This document shows positions 30,252 to 40,293 of a DNA stretch of 64,000 nt, piece by piece. Both the position numbers and the translations under genes were made by a program. Within the stretch, counting starts at the first letter, position 1; every line of letters begins with the position of its first letter. The stretch comes from Zygnema circumcarinatum (lineage: Eukaryota > Streptophyta > Zygnematophyceae > Zygnematales > Zygnemataceae), in assembly GCA_037447605.1 (NCBI GenBank), contig CM074813.1, positions 197,911 to 261,910 on the forward strand, written 5' to 3'. A model generated the notes under the pieces. The model ran no database searches. It saw nothing but the letters and a program-made list of their open reading frames with translations, and was not told the origin of the DNA.

Positions 30252-30279
30252 ATGGCCGGGTTGTCTTTCCCCCCGTTAA
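30244..30279 (+). other. 12-codon upstream ORF overlapping the DREB-like start
   Basis: An ATG lies 8 bases before the chosen start codon in another frame and runs through it to a TAA at 30277. If the leader includes it, ribosomes would have to bypass it or reinitiate. The long upstream in-frame extension (to about 30006) is an alternative start that would make it irrelevant. Confidence 0.4.
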
Positions 30280-32138
30280 GTCCCATTGCGGAAAGAACAG
30301 CAAAAGGAAGTGCCCGATACCGCCCTCGCTCTCCCCCCCTCATGTCTTCCTCTCCTCCCAACCACCACCTTTGCCCCGGCTTCCCCAATTCCATGTCTCC
30401 CTTCCCCTCTCTCCCCTTCCCTCTCCCTCCGCACCTTCCAACCTCCCACCCGCCCTCTCACCTCAACTTCCCCCCCCCTTCCCATCCCACCTCCCACTCC
30501 CCTTCCCCCTCCCCCCCCACCTCCCACCCCACTTCCCTTCCTCCTCCTTCCTCCACCCCCCTTCCTCTCCCTCCCCCACCCAAGAAGCGCATCCGCCGTG
30601 GAGCCAAGGGTATGATAAAGGGAGTCAAAGGCGGCCCTGAGAATGCCTCCCACGGCTACCGGGGCGTACGGCAGCGCACGTGGGGAAAGTGGGTGGCGGA
30701 GATAAGGGAGCCGCGCAACCGCACTCGTCTCTGGCTTGGCTCCTTCGGGACAGCGGAGGAGGCCGCTCTCGCATACGACAAAGCCGCCAAAGTCCTCCAT
30801 GGATCCCGGGCGCGTTTCAACCTTCTGGGGAAGGGAGGAGGGGGGAAGAGGCAGCCCAGCGAGACGGCCATGGCGGCGAGAGTGCGGCAGGTGGCGGGGA
30901 AGAGAGTTGAGGAGAGGGAGGGAGGGAAAGGGGGAGAAGGAACGATCGAGGGGGGGAGGGAGGGGGGAGAGAAGGGAGTGAGCGTGGGAGTTGGGCTGGC
31001 AGAGGACAGAAAGGGAGAGGGGCTGTGGAGGGCGGGGAGTGTACTTCTTCCGGGTGGATTGGGGTTGGTGGGACAAGGAGAAAGTGCCACGTGGCAGGAT
31101 GTGAATAGGCGCCCGGGCATACACTTGTTGCAGGAGACCGGGAAGGCTGGGGGGGGCCATGGGAGCCGCCACGTGGCAGTTGGGGAGGGAACCGGGAGGG
31201 TAGTAGTTGGGGGAGGAGAGGCCGGGCCGTCGAGGACGGCAGTTTCCGTAAAACTGGAGAGCATGGATCTGCGGGATAGGTTGTCCGGGGGGGCGGGCCC
31301 CGCCTCTGTGGCCATGGGCGAGGAAGGGGAGGCGGCAGAGCCCGACATGTTCAGGGCGCTTATGGAAGCAGGGTTCGTGCCAGGTGTCACGCTCCGATTG
31401 GGCGACGCGGTGTCGGCGGAAGAGAAAGAGCAGCACTCGAGAAGCTTCCCGGAGGCTGCTGCGGGGCAGGAAGTGAAGGGTCCGGGCGGGGCGGCCATGG
31501 CGGAAGGAGAGGCGGAATGGCTGGGAGACGATCTCGACTGCTGGCGATTGCCGGAGCTCGAGCACATACCCGAAGGCATGATGTTGCCGGATGCACATCA
31601 TCCGATGATGATGTCGCCGACGTCCTTTGCGCAAGAGCGTTTGCACTTTGAGGAGAGGGAGAAGCGGTCGACGGAGGGAGAGGGGTCGGAGAGACGGTCT
31701 GATTCCCCGAATTCAAGCTGGTCGTCGTCGTCGCGGGAGACCTCCTCTGAGACAGACAGAGAATTTCCACTCATTGAAAGGTCGTCGGAGACCGACAATT
31801 TCTCGGAAGCCATGGCCTGGTCCTCGCCGTGGTCGGTAGCGCCACATCAGCAGGAGATGCCACGTCAATATGAGGTGCCATGTCAGCAGAACATGAACCC
31901 ACGTCAGCAGGTGGTGGAGGGGCGGCAAGGGCAGCGACAGGGAGAGGGGCTGATGGACAAGGTGCCACGTCAGCAAGTGGGTGAAGCGCCACGTGGCGGG
32001 CAGCCAATGGTTGGGGCGGAGGGAGGGAGCGAGAGGCGGAATGTGATTGGAAGGAGCACGTCGTTGTCCTGCACGATCTCTGCTGACGTGGCAGTTCAGG
32101 CGCCATGTCAGCTTACAGACATCTTTGACATCTTCTGA
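30252..32138 (+). CDS. DREB2-like AP2/ERF transcription factor
   Basis: Intronless, about 628 residues from the ATG at 30252. A Pro/Ser-rich N-terminus is followed by a basic segment ([10 protein letters not shown], a likely nuclear signal). The AP2 domain lies at about residues 136-193: [20 protein letters not shown], then [20 protein letters not shown] and [10 protein letters not shown]. The preceding KGGPEN and the Val in WVAEIR are features of the DREB A-2/A-3 subgroups, which bind DRE/CRT elements under drought, heat or ABA signals. The C-terminal part is acidic and Ser-rich ([19 protein letters not shown]), a plausible activation region. The last 200 bp repeat CCACGTCAGCA-type words. 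The second DREB-like gene at 50.3 kb has the same context around its domain, so the two are probably related by duplication. Confidence 0.9.
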   Translation: MAGLSFPPLSPIAERTAKGSARYRPRSPPLMSSSPPNHHLCPGFPNSMSPFPSLPFPLPPHLPTSHPPSHLNFPPPSHPTSHSPSPSPPTSHPTSLPPPSSTPLPLPPPPKKRIRRGAKGMIKGVKGGPENASHGYRGVRQRTWGKWVAEIREPRNRTRLWLGSFGTAEEAALAYDKAAKVLHGSRARFNLLGKGGGGKRQPSETAMAARVRQVAGKRVEEREGGKGGEGTIEGGREGGEKGVSVGVGLAEDRKGEGLWRAGSVLLPGGLGLVGQGESATWQDVNRRPGIHLLQETGKAGGGHGSRHVAVGEGTGRVVVGGGEAGPSRTAVSVKLESMDLRDRLSGGAGPASVAMGEEGEAAEPDMFRALMEAGFVPGVTLRLGDAVSAEEKEQHSRSFPEAAAGQEVKGPGGAAMAEGEAEWLGDDLDCWRLPELEHIPEGMMLPDAHHPMMMSPTSFAQERLHFEEREKRSTEGEGSERRSDSPNSSWSSSSRETSSETDREFPLIERSSETDNFSEAMAWSSPWSVAPHQQEMPRQYEVPCQQNMNPRQQVVEGRQGQRQGEGLMDKVPRQQVGEAPRGGQPMVGAEGGSERRNVIGRSTSLSCTISADVAVQAPCQLTDIFDIF

Positions 32139-33236
32139 AGTTCTTCCCCCTCTCCTCTCCTCCTCTGGCGGCAAATGTAATTTTAAAAGGACCAGACTTG
32201 CAATTTCTTCAGCGCAAATGGTTCCTCATTTGAGTTTTCAAACGCGGCCCCTGCTTGGGGGAGACGAAGGAAGGGATGGCATTCGCCAATGTAAAGTCAG
32301 ATCGGTAGAAATAGTTTGAACCTGCTCCACCCCACCAATATTATTACGGTTATTATTATTTTTGTTTTTTGGGAGGCGGAGGATGTCTGGTGGAACATTA
32401 AGGCAGGCTTTTCTGTTATTTTTTTTTTTTTTTTTAGGGTCCACTGTGACTGATACTTCGCTCATTTGATGAACATCAGACGACGCACGCATTCATTTTT
32501 TCAATTATTTCATTTATAAAACCAGTCTTCGCTTTCATTTTCGCTTCCCCCTTCCATATCTTGTTTTTTTATAAATGTTTCATTTACTTCGTTTCAATAT
32601 TTATGTTTTTTATCTCCCCCCTTCTTTTGGATAGATTAAGCGATTTCCTTCGAAAAAGCATCCCCTATTTGACAAAACAGGGTGAATAAATGAATGAAAA
32701 AAATCAGACTGAAAACTGCTAAATCAACTCCTTTGAAAAAAAACAAAAACCAAGAAGCCAAAAAAGGCTCCTGGCAGTCTGAACATTGTTACAGCCAAAT
32801 GGCACCATACAATCCGCCCCCTTATTTTGTATCCCCATACCATTGATTGAGAGAAGGAGGAAACTGCTCTTCCACTTCAACTTTTTTGGCAACAATTCAC
32901 AGATTTATCCGAGCTTTGCATGCCGATAAACTCTGAACCCTCAAGAAGGCAGAAGGCCCTAACCATGGAAGCACCATGCGAGCTAAGGACAGAGCTTCTA
33001 CCGAATTAGGGTTCCGGCTGTCCTTCGGCAAAACATAGCCCTGAACCCTCGGTTTCAGCCGCTCGAGCCCTAATTCTCGAGAGCAACATCCTGAACCCTA
33101 AATTCGCTCAGCCCTGAACCGCAAAAACTGAGTTCTAACTGTAAATCGTAGGCCCCCAAAACCATGAAACCCTAATCCCACTTGAAGACCCAAACCCAAT
33201 CGCATCCCAGCCCTAAAAACCCTAAAATCCTGAACC
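32139..33236. other. intergenic, convergent 3' ends, rich in ACCCTAA-like words
   Basis: The DREB-like gene and the minus-strand OST3 gene converge here. From about 32930 to 33240 there are repeated ACCCTAA, CCTGAACCC and AAACCCTAA words on the plus strand. They look like degenerate telo-boxes in the OST3 3' region. No gene is recognised. Confidence 0.45.
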
Positions 33237-34286
33237 CTACCGCCAGCTCTTAGGAAAGAATGCATGGATTTGGTAACCTGTCTTCCATTGGTCGAGCAGC
33301 GCCACCTGTCGCACGGCGGCTGCCCCCACAAAAAAACAAAAATAGACCACGAGCCGCTGTGCCGCATTTGTACCCATTCGCGGCAAATAAAAGGTGATGA
33401 GCGCCAACAGGAGCCCCACCAGCGTATACAGTCCCCCAACACAGAACCCCTCTACGCCGAACTGAGCTCCGCTTCCGTGATACCAATAGTTAAACTTGTT
33501 TGGGTTCTGACGATCACGCACATACATGGGCATGGAACGGATGATGTTGAACATTCCGCCGGAGATCGAAAAAAAGAAAATGAAGAGGCCCATCAGGCAC
33601 CACACCCAGGCCTCGTGCACCAGCGTTCTATGCGTCAGAAAGTACTTTACGGCGAACGGAACGGTGGAAACGGTGAGCGCACCGAGCACCACCATCTGCC
33701 ATGGAGCAAGCAGAGGAGGGCGTTCTATGGTCCCAACGGAGACCCCGGACTTTGCCGTAACAAACGACGCTATTCCGTCTGCCGTTCGGGGGAACTGATC
33801 CGGCTTCATCTCCTCCGACTTCTGCGAAGAGGGAACAAAGCGGATGTGTGGGAGAGCCTCCACCTTGTAATGGCGGAACGCGCTCTGAGCATGGCGGAAT
33901 TCAAGCTCGCAGAAGAACAACCATGGCTTCCGCTTATCTCCCTCTTCGTCGGAGGGGCTTTTGGAGTCCTTCAAGTTCGTCTTCCAGTAGGCTTTAGAGA
34001 CGAGGCCGAAGTCGAGGCGGAGGGCGTCGAGCTGCAGGTCAGGGTTCTGCTCTCGGAGGTCCTTGGCGTCGAAGAATAGGATGAAGGAGAGGGAGGGAGA
34101 GGGAGAGGAGTCGGAGGAGAGGATGAAGCGGCGGAAGGTGTTGTCGTCGATGCGGATCACACCGTCCGAAGAGCGCGCGCGGAGGGCGAGGAGCTCGGAG
34201 AGGCGGGGATCGGAGGCGAGAGAGGGAGGGAGGAGGAGGACGAGGAGTGAGAGGGAGAGGGAGAGGAGAGAGACGGGGGAGGCCAT
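33237..34286 (-). CDS. OST3: OST3/OST6 subunit of oligosaccharyltransferase
   Basis: Intronless, 349 residues from MASPVS at 34286; an upstream in-frame ATG (34358) would only add 24 Pro-rich residues before the signal peptide. Residues 1-24 are a hydrophobic signal peptide ending near SLASDP. A lumenal thioredoxin-like domain follows (FILFFDAKDLREQNPDLQL, then KPWLFFCELEFRHAQSAFRH). It shows no CXXC pair, which I recall is also missing from plant homologues. Four hydrophobic segments complete the protein, with the family signature GGMFNIIRSMPMYVRD, then GSGAQFGVEGFCVGGLYTLVG. The subunit belongs to the ER complex that N-glycosylates nascent proteins; human TUSC3/MAGT1 are homologues. The gene is head-to-head with the ACS10/12-like gene, 511 bp apart. 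Confidence 0.95.
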   Translation of the reverse strand: MASPVSLLSLSLSLLVLLLPPSLASDPRLSELLALRARSSDGVIRIDDNTFRRFILSSDSSPSPSLSFILFFDAKDLREQNPDLQLDALRLDFGLVSKAYWKTNLKDSKSPSDEEGDKRKPWLFFCELEFRHAQSAFRHYKVEALPHIRFVPSSQKSEEMKPDQFPRTADGIASFVTAKSGVSVGTIERPPLLAPWQMVVLGALTVSTVPFAVKYFLTHRTLVHEAWVWCLMGLFIFFFSISGGMFNIIRSMPMYVRDRQNPNKFNYWYHGSGAQFGVEGFCVGGLYTLVGLLLALITFYLPRMGTNAAQRLVVYFCFFVGAAAVRQVALLDQWKTGYQIHAFFPKSWR

Positions 34287-34797
34287 GGCGGGAGGGGAGG
34301 GAGGAAGGGATGGAGGGAGGGGATGAGGAAGTGGAAATGGAACCCTAATTTCGGCCATTCATGTAGTTAGGGATAACGGGACGGAACAGAGAGGATCCAT
34401 GTCACAGATTTCCGAACGACTTAGTCCATAATTTGTACATAGATTTTGATGACGTGGACCAATCGAAATGGCGGATGATGTTCTGTCGTCACGTGACAAA
34501 ATCTGATGGGCGGAATGATCAATGCACGACACATGCACTGCTCCGTTTTGGAAACTGCGTTGAAATCTCGCGAACGCAACTGTCACGACGCGCTTACATG
34601 TGTTGACTGAACGGAGTGTTAACAGTCTCACATGGAACGGAATCCTTGCAATGTAGCAGACGTGGCGTCAATTGGCCAGTCGTCACGCCACGCTTTGGGT
34701 GCTGGAAAAGGTCAAAGAGCACGGAGGGGATCTGCAGGAAGGGAGAGAGAGTGGGAGGGATTCTCTCCCTCTCTCCCTCCCTCCCTCCTGGGGTAGG
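34287..34797. promoter_or_regulatory. 511-bp divergent promoter region (OST3 / ACS10/12-like)
   Basis: Both start codons face outwards from this interval. It contains TCACGTGAC near 34489 and several CACG words. Shared regulation is possible but inferred only from spacing. Confidence 0.45.
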
Positions 34798-37471
34798 ATG
34801 GCTGCGTGGGCGTGCTTCGCAAAGCGGCTGAGTGGACTCATCAGCGTCGCAATCCTTGTTTTCTGCTCTTCGGTTTTTTTCTTTTTGATTTGGAACCCCT
34901 CGCAGGCGGCCCGTCTCGAACCCCTCCTCCCCATCCTCCGGTTCCTCCCCTTCCTCGTTTGTGTCCTCATATTTCTTCAGAATCTCTCCGCCTTCGGGTT
35001 GGAAGGAGAGAGAGAGAGGGTGAACGAGGGAGAGGGTGGGAGGGATTGGGAGAGAGAGGGAGAGGGAGAGAGCTTCCCTACCTCCTCCCACGACAGCATG
35101 GGTGCGTGGGCGTGCTCGGCAAAGCAGCTTCGTATCTTCCTCGCCTTAGCAATCCTTATTCTCCTATTTGGCCTTTTAAACTCCTCGGCTGTGAATTTTC
35201 TCGGACCCTTCTTCCCCATCCCCATTGTCGTCCTCGTCCTTCTTCTGAAGCTCTTAGGCGGCAGAAAAACCCAGGAAGGGGAGGAGGGAGATGTGGAGAG
35301 GTGTGAGAGACGAGAGAGAAAGAGGGAGGAGAGAGAGAGAGAAGAGAGAGAGAGAGGAGATTTGGGGAAGCAGGTGATCGCCATAATGAAGGGCGAAGCG
35401 GAGCGAGCGCACAGCCTGGTGGGGTGGACGGAACTGGGAGTCAATCCGTACGACCGTACGGAAAGCCCGGACGGATGCATAAACCTTGGCATTGCGGAGA
35501 ATAGGGTACGATCTCTCGCTTTCAAACTTGAGAACTTTGGGACTATTAAACACTAAATCGCTACATTCTATTACATCTCTTGAACCCCTAAACTCTTATT
35601 CACTGATTCTTTGACAAATTTTGCCCCCAACGCTCCCGTGCTAATATGCATCTGGGAGGAAAGTTGATTTTGGGGAGTTAAACGATCAACTCAAGAGTAG
35701 ACCCAAAGCTCTGCTTTTTCAAGTGAAGTAGACCGGTTGACAGAAGTTGAACAGTGAGCAGAAGCTGTGACGGAGATGACACTTTTAATGATACTTTGGG
35801 GTTTTGGTTTCGAGTTTTGGGATTTGGGCTTCTGGTTTTCAGGTATTTTGATTCCCTCTCCCCCCTTCTCCCCCCCCTCTCCCCTCCCCTCTTCAAATGC
35901 TTAACACCATTTTTTTAATTCTCGTTTCTTGATGCAGCTTTCTCTGGATGTTCTTCAAAGCTGGCTTGACTCCCAGCCGCAGCCGACTGCTCCCCTCTTA
36001 TTGGACGATATCGCCGGCTATAAAGACTACCACGGACTGCCAATTTTTCGGCATGTAAGCGGTGCTCCATATAACTCTCGGCTTTAATGATTCTTTGTAT
36101 GCATATACTTGTTGTTTTTCCATTCCTTTAGGAGTCAGAAGTACAGGCACTCTCTTTTTTGGTGCCATTTTGAATGCCTTCCGTTCCTGTCCATTTATTT
36201 CCCTATGACCTCCCCTCTCCTCTCTCTCTTTCTCTCCCTCCCCACTATCCCTCTCTCTCTCTCTCTCTCCCTCCCCACTATCCCTCTCTCCCTCTCTCTC
36301 CCCCTCCCTCTCGCTCTCCCTCTCTCCCTTCCCCTCCAGGCGATGGCTGCCCTCCTCGATCTCGTCCTCGGGCAGGGAAGGGTCAAATTTTCCCCCGAGA
36401 ACATCATTGTGACGTCAGGGGCAAGCGCAGCGGTGGAGCTCATTACGTCATGCATCGCTGATGTTGGCGATGCTTACATCATTCCTGCGCCCTTTTATTC
36501 AGGGTGCTTGCTCCCCCTCCGCGCAATTTGTGTCGAGTTTTTGTTTTTTTTTCTTGATCACTTTTAGGAATTTTATGGTTTTTTTTAATTTTATTTTCTT
36601 TATTTGCAGGTTTGTTCGCGATGTCGAGTGGCGAACTCAAGTTCATCTCGAGCCGGCGTACACTGAAAGTTCGACAAATTTTTCCATCACAAAAAGGTGT
36701 TTGGAAATGGCTTGGGAGTCTGCCCGAGCGAAAAAGTTCCGACCCCGGGCAGTTCTCTTCTCCTCTCCTTGGAACCCGATTGGTCGAACCTTGGACCGAA
36801 AAACTCTTGAAACCATTCTCAACTTTGCCCGAGAAAAAAACCTGCACGTGATTTCGGACGAACTTTACGCCGGCTCTGTATGGGACGAGCCGAAATTTCT
36901 AAGTATTGCGGAAGTGATGTCAAGCGAGCAAAGTGATGTAGAGCGCGTCCACATCATCTACGGCCTCGCGAAAGATTTGGGTCTTCCCGGATTCCGAGTG
37001 GGCGTGCTCTACTCCCAGAATGAAAAAATTTTGGGGGCTGCCCGAAGGCTCGTTAGAACCACATCGGTGTCGACCTACACGCAGCAGTTTCTGGCGACTC
37101 GTCTTTTATCCAACCCAACTTTTTTGGACGAGTACTTTCGAGAAAATTGTCGAAGATTAAAAGCTGCCCGGGAGAAGGTTTTGGGGGCTGCCCGGAGGGC
37201 GGGGCTGAAGGTGGCGGAGGGAAACTCGGGGCAGTACGTTTGGTTGAATGTGAGCGCAAAAAATAAGGAAAGTGACAGAGGGAATTGTGACAGAACGAAG
37301 GAGATTTCGATGTTCAAGCGTTTGGTTTATGAGTGCGGGTTGAATGTAAATTTTGGCGGCGATTTTTTTTCTAATGAGTCGCATTGGTATAGGTTGTGCT
37401 TTGCATGCGTGGATTCGGCGACATTGGAAGTCGCTTTACAGAGATTAGAGGCCTTTTGTGGCAGGCTCTGA
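34798..37471 (+). CDS. ACC synthase-like PLP aminotransferase (ACS10/12 type) with duplicated N-terminal membrane region
   Basis: Four exons in phase: 34798-35505, 35938-36054, 36340-36503 and 36610-37471, about 616 residues. The N-terminus holds two similar hydrophobic blocks, starting MAAWACFAKRL and MGAWACSAKQL, 100 codons apart. The catalytic part begins near SPDGCINLGIAENR, continues YKDYHGLPIFRHAMAALLDL and VTSGASAAVELI, and has SDELYAG. The PLP lysine is about residue 451 in YGLAKDLGLPGFRVG. Fold-type I residues are intact, so the enzyme is probably active. True ACC synthases have Asn in the AATxxNE-type motif; here it is AAVEL. That, with the hydrophobic N-terminal extension, fits the ACS10/12 group, which act as amino acid aminotransferases in Arabidopsis rather than making ethylene precursor. 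If translation began at the second Met (35098) the protein would be 516 residues. Confidence 0.87.
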
Positions 37472-38776
37472 ACCCTGATTCTTTTCTTAAAAACCCCGAT
37501 CTCGTTACCATACAAATCCTGAAAACCTCCTTGTTTGGAGGACCCACATGCTGTACCCTTGTTGTTAATAATTTTTTTTTAATAAGTTGTACCTCAGGCT
37601 TGAGCTTCCGTGTTGTGTACGCCAACGGAGCTATGTTCAGTTTTTTGTATGTAAACGCGTTTCTGCTCTGTTTGAATGCATAGAGCTCACAAGCAACGCA
37701 GTTCTATGCCCGCACTGTCCCATGTCCACCAGAGCAGTTCGAAACCACTGGAACTACCACAACCAGTTCCGTGGTCAACCGTCGGCGTAACGAGCGTCAC
37801 ATGGAACATCAACAATGTGGGCCCAACCCACGTAGTCCCGCATGGGTCCCACAACGCCCACAACGACAATGTGGTGCAGTGTTCACACAGCGAAAAGCGA
37901 CAATTCCGAGCTTAAACCATACGTTTCCTGAGGTCGATCTCACGACGTACTGTTTCTTGTCGGCACATCTCGCTACCGTTTTGCGACGTACTTATTCGAG
38001 TCGGCGCGCCATCCCAGGGTTGGCGCAAGCCAGCCAGGACGTCGTTTTCGATCCTTCCAACGCTGTCGCCATCTGTCAAGCACCGAATGTGCGAAAATCT
38101 TCAGAATTATTTATTTTTCAGCAACTTTGGACCAATATTAGCCGTCCGATTGATTCACGTTTTAACATCTACGGACAATACTCATTTGATTGTGGCCGCA
38201 TGGCCTGCCCTGGATCTTCGGTCACATGTCCAAAAATATTTTTCTTGTTGACAGGATCGTTCTTTGAACCGCTCAGGTCCTTGGATCCACAATGATCCAA
38301 AATGTTGATTGACCAATCACAGAACATAACCTCTCGTTAAGCCAATTGAAACGCGGAAACGTTGATCCTACGAAGGTTGATCCTTGCCCCCGGCAGATCC
38401 GTCGGTTTCTCGTCCAGTCCTACTACGACACGTTGAAACCGCCAACCGTACATTCGTACAACTCGGTACCAGTGTCCGTACGGTACCCGCCTCCCTCTCC
38501 CCGGAGAACCCCCCCCCCCCCCCCCCTCAGCCGCCCAACAAGTGGCAGTTCCCCCAACGAGCAGGTGGTCCAAGCAGGCCATTTTACGCTCCCTGTTCTC
38601 ACAAAAAGAAAGCAATTTCGGCGCAACTTTTGTCGCTCTAGGGTAGAATTCAGCCAATAATAAAACTCCACATCGTAGTTTTCTGAATTTTTTTAACGAG
38701 ACTACGTGAAATACCGGCTGATTTTGGCCCACTTTTGAGCAATTTCTCCGTTGGTTTTGGGTTAAAAAAGCAGAAT
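37472..38776. other. intergenic between the ACS-like and NF-YB genes
   Basis: No gene is recognised. It holds a GTCCGTACGGTACC-like palindrome near 38476, a poly-C run near 38510-38527 and the NF-YB promoter with AT-rich sequence. Confidence 0.4.
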
Positions 38777-39580
38777 ATGGCTCAAGCAGGGGATTCCGGA
38801 GGGAACTATGGCCCCTCTGGCAGCAACGATAGCGAGGGAGAGAGAGGGACGAGTCCGGGAGGGCAAGATCACCACTCGGAGGTGAGGGAGCAGGACCGCT
38901 TCCTCCCGATTGCAAATGTGGGACGGGTTATGAAGAGAGCGCTTCCCACAAATGCAAAAATTTCGAAGGATGCGAAAGAAACGATGCAGGAATGCGTCTC
39001 GGAGTTTATCAGCTTCATAACCGGTGAAGCAAGCGATAAGTGCGCTAGAGAAAAGCGAAAAACGATCAATGGAGACGACATTTTGTGGGCCATGAGCACG
39101 CTCGGGTGAGTGGAGAAGGGGTCTTATTTCTTTCTTCTTTTCTTTTTGGTGTTTTTCAGCTCTTTGTTATTCTCAGGGGAAGGAGGCTTTTGTACTCTTT
39201 ATTTCGTTTTTATTTATGCGGGCACTTTGTCGCTTGTTCTAAGCTATCTGCTTTCAGTATGGTTTATGGCTGCCGCTGCCAATCTGCTAAACTTTAATAG
39301 TCTTTTATACTTTTCATTTTGCAAGATGTCAAGATGTCAAGATGTCATTTCTGTCATCGTGATACGGAGGTTATTACTGTATTATTCTATCATCATGATT
39401 CAACTCTAGCCAGAAGTGCTTTCTGCCTCACTCCGACTATGTAGAAGCAAAACCGATGAGGGCTCAGGCAGGGTGGGGGAGAGAGAGAAGGGAGAGGCCG
39501 AGGTCGAGAGAGAGAGAAAGAAGATGCGAGAGAATTGAGGCCAAGAAATATATATTTGTACATAGAGAGAGGGAAAGAAC

Positions 39581-39666
<86 letters not shown>

Positions 39667-40293
39667 GAATGTATGGGCTGCGAGAAAGTTGTTAAACTGT
39701 CGTCCGCCGATCGTCCTTCGTTCCTTCCCTGCATCCAACCATTCGCTCCTCCATGCATACATCTACCATCCATGTGCGCCTCTCTGCATCCACCCAGCAA
39801 GTGGCATTCAATATTATCTGCAAAGTGGTCATCCTTTCAGCCAGTTCATTTTTGTATGAGTCAAGCAGAGCATGTTTGGTGTGGACGCATGTACCGCATG
39901 TGTTATGTATGGCATGTAGTAATTGTATTTAAATCGTCACAGTGGATCGATCATATGGTACTCTTATATATCAACTGCACTCTTCCTTCCCAGTTTGTAG
40001 CATAAAAATTCCTTAAGTTTAGGTTGCTTGTTCTTTATTGCATTTTTGTGATTGACAGTTCTGAAACCTCACACTGTGCACCATAATATGGGGGGTTTGG
40101 AAACAGGTTTGACGATTACATTGAACCTCTGAAGCTGTATCTTCTCAAGTACAGAGAGTTGGAGTCGGAGAAAGTGTCGATTTCTAAACAGGGAGAGGGA
40201 GAGAAAATCAACAACGGCGTGGTGCCACCTGGCATGACGGGGATGTCCCATCCTATGCATGGCTATGATGGCATGTACATGCAGCCGAGATAG
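38777..40293 (+). CDS. NF-YB: NF-YB (HAP3/CBF-A) subunit of the CCAAT-binding factor
   Basis: Two exons, 38777-39105 and 40107-40293, give about 171 residues. The histone-fold core is complete: [80 protein letters not shown] and [13 protein letters not shown], at about residues 37-130. NF-YB pairs with NF-YC, then recruits NF-YA to bind CCAAT in promoters. Residues such as [11 protein letters not shown] mark the general (non-LEC1) class. Flanks are short: an acidic Gly/Ser N-terminus and a Met/Gly-rich tail ending MYMQPR. The 1-kb intron contains a GA microsatellite, and its position within TLG|FDDY is at a conserved spot of the fold. Confidence 0.96.
39578..39663. repeat. (GA)n microsatellite in the NF-YB intron
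   Basis: About 80 bp of nearly pure GA dinucleotide with one C interruption lie in the single intron of the NF-YB gene. Confidence 0.95.

Noticed and set aside
32930-33240. Interstitial telomere block
   Set aside because: The ACCCTAA and CCTGAACCC words are dispersed and degenerate, with no head-to-tail array; they are better read as telo-box-like words.
34287-34358. OST3 start at the upstream in-frame ATG
   Set aside because: It would place 24 Pro/Ser residues before a clear signal peptide; the start at 34286 gives the usual family length.
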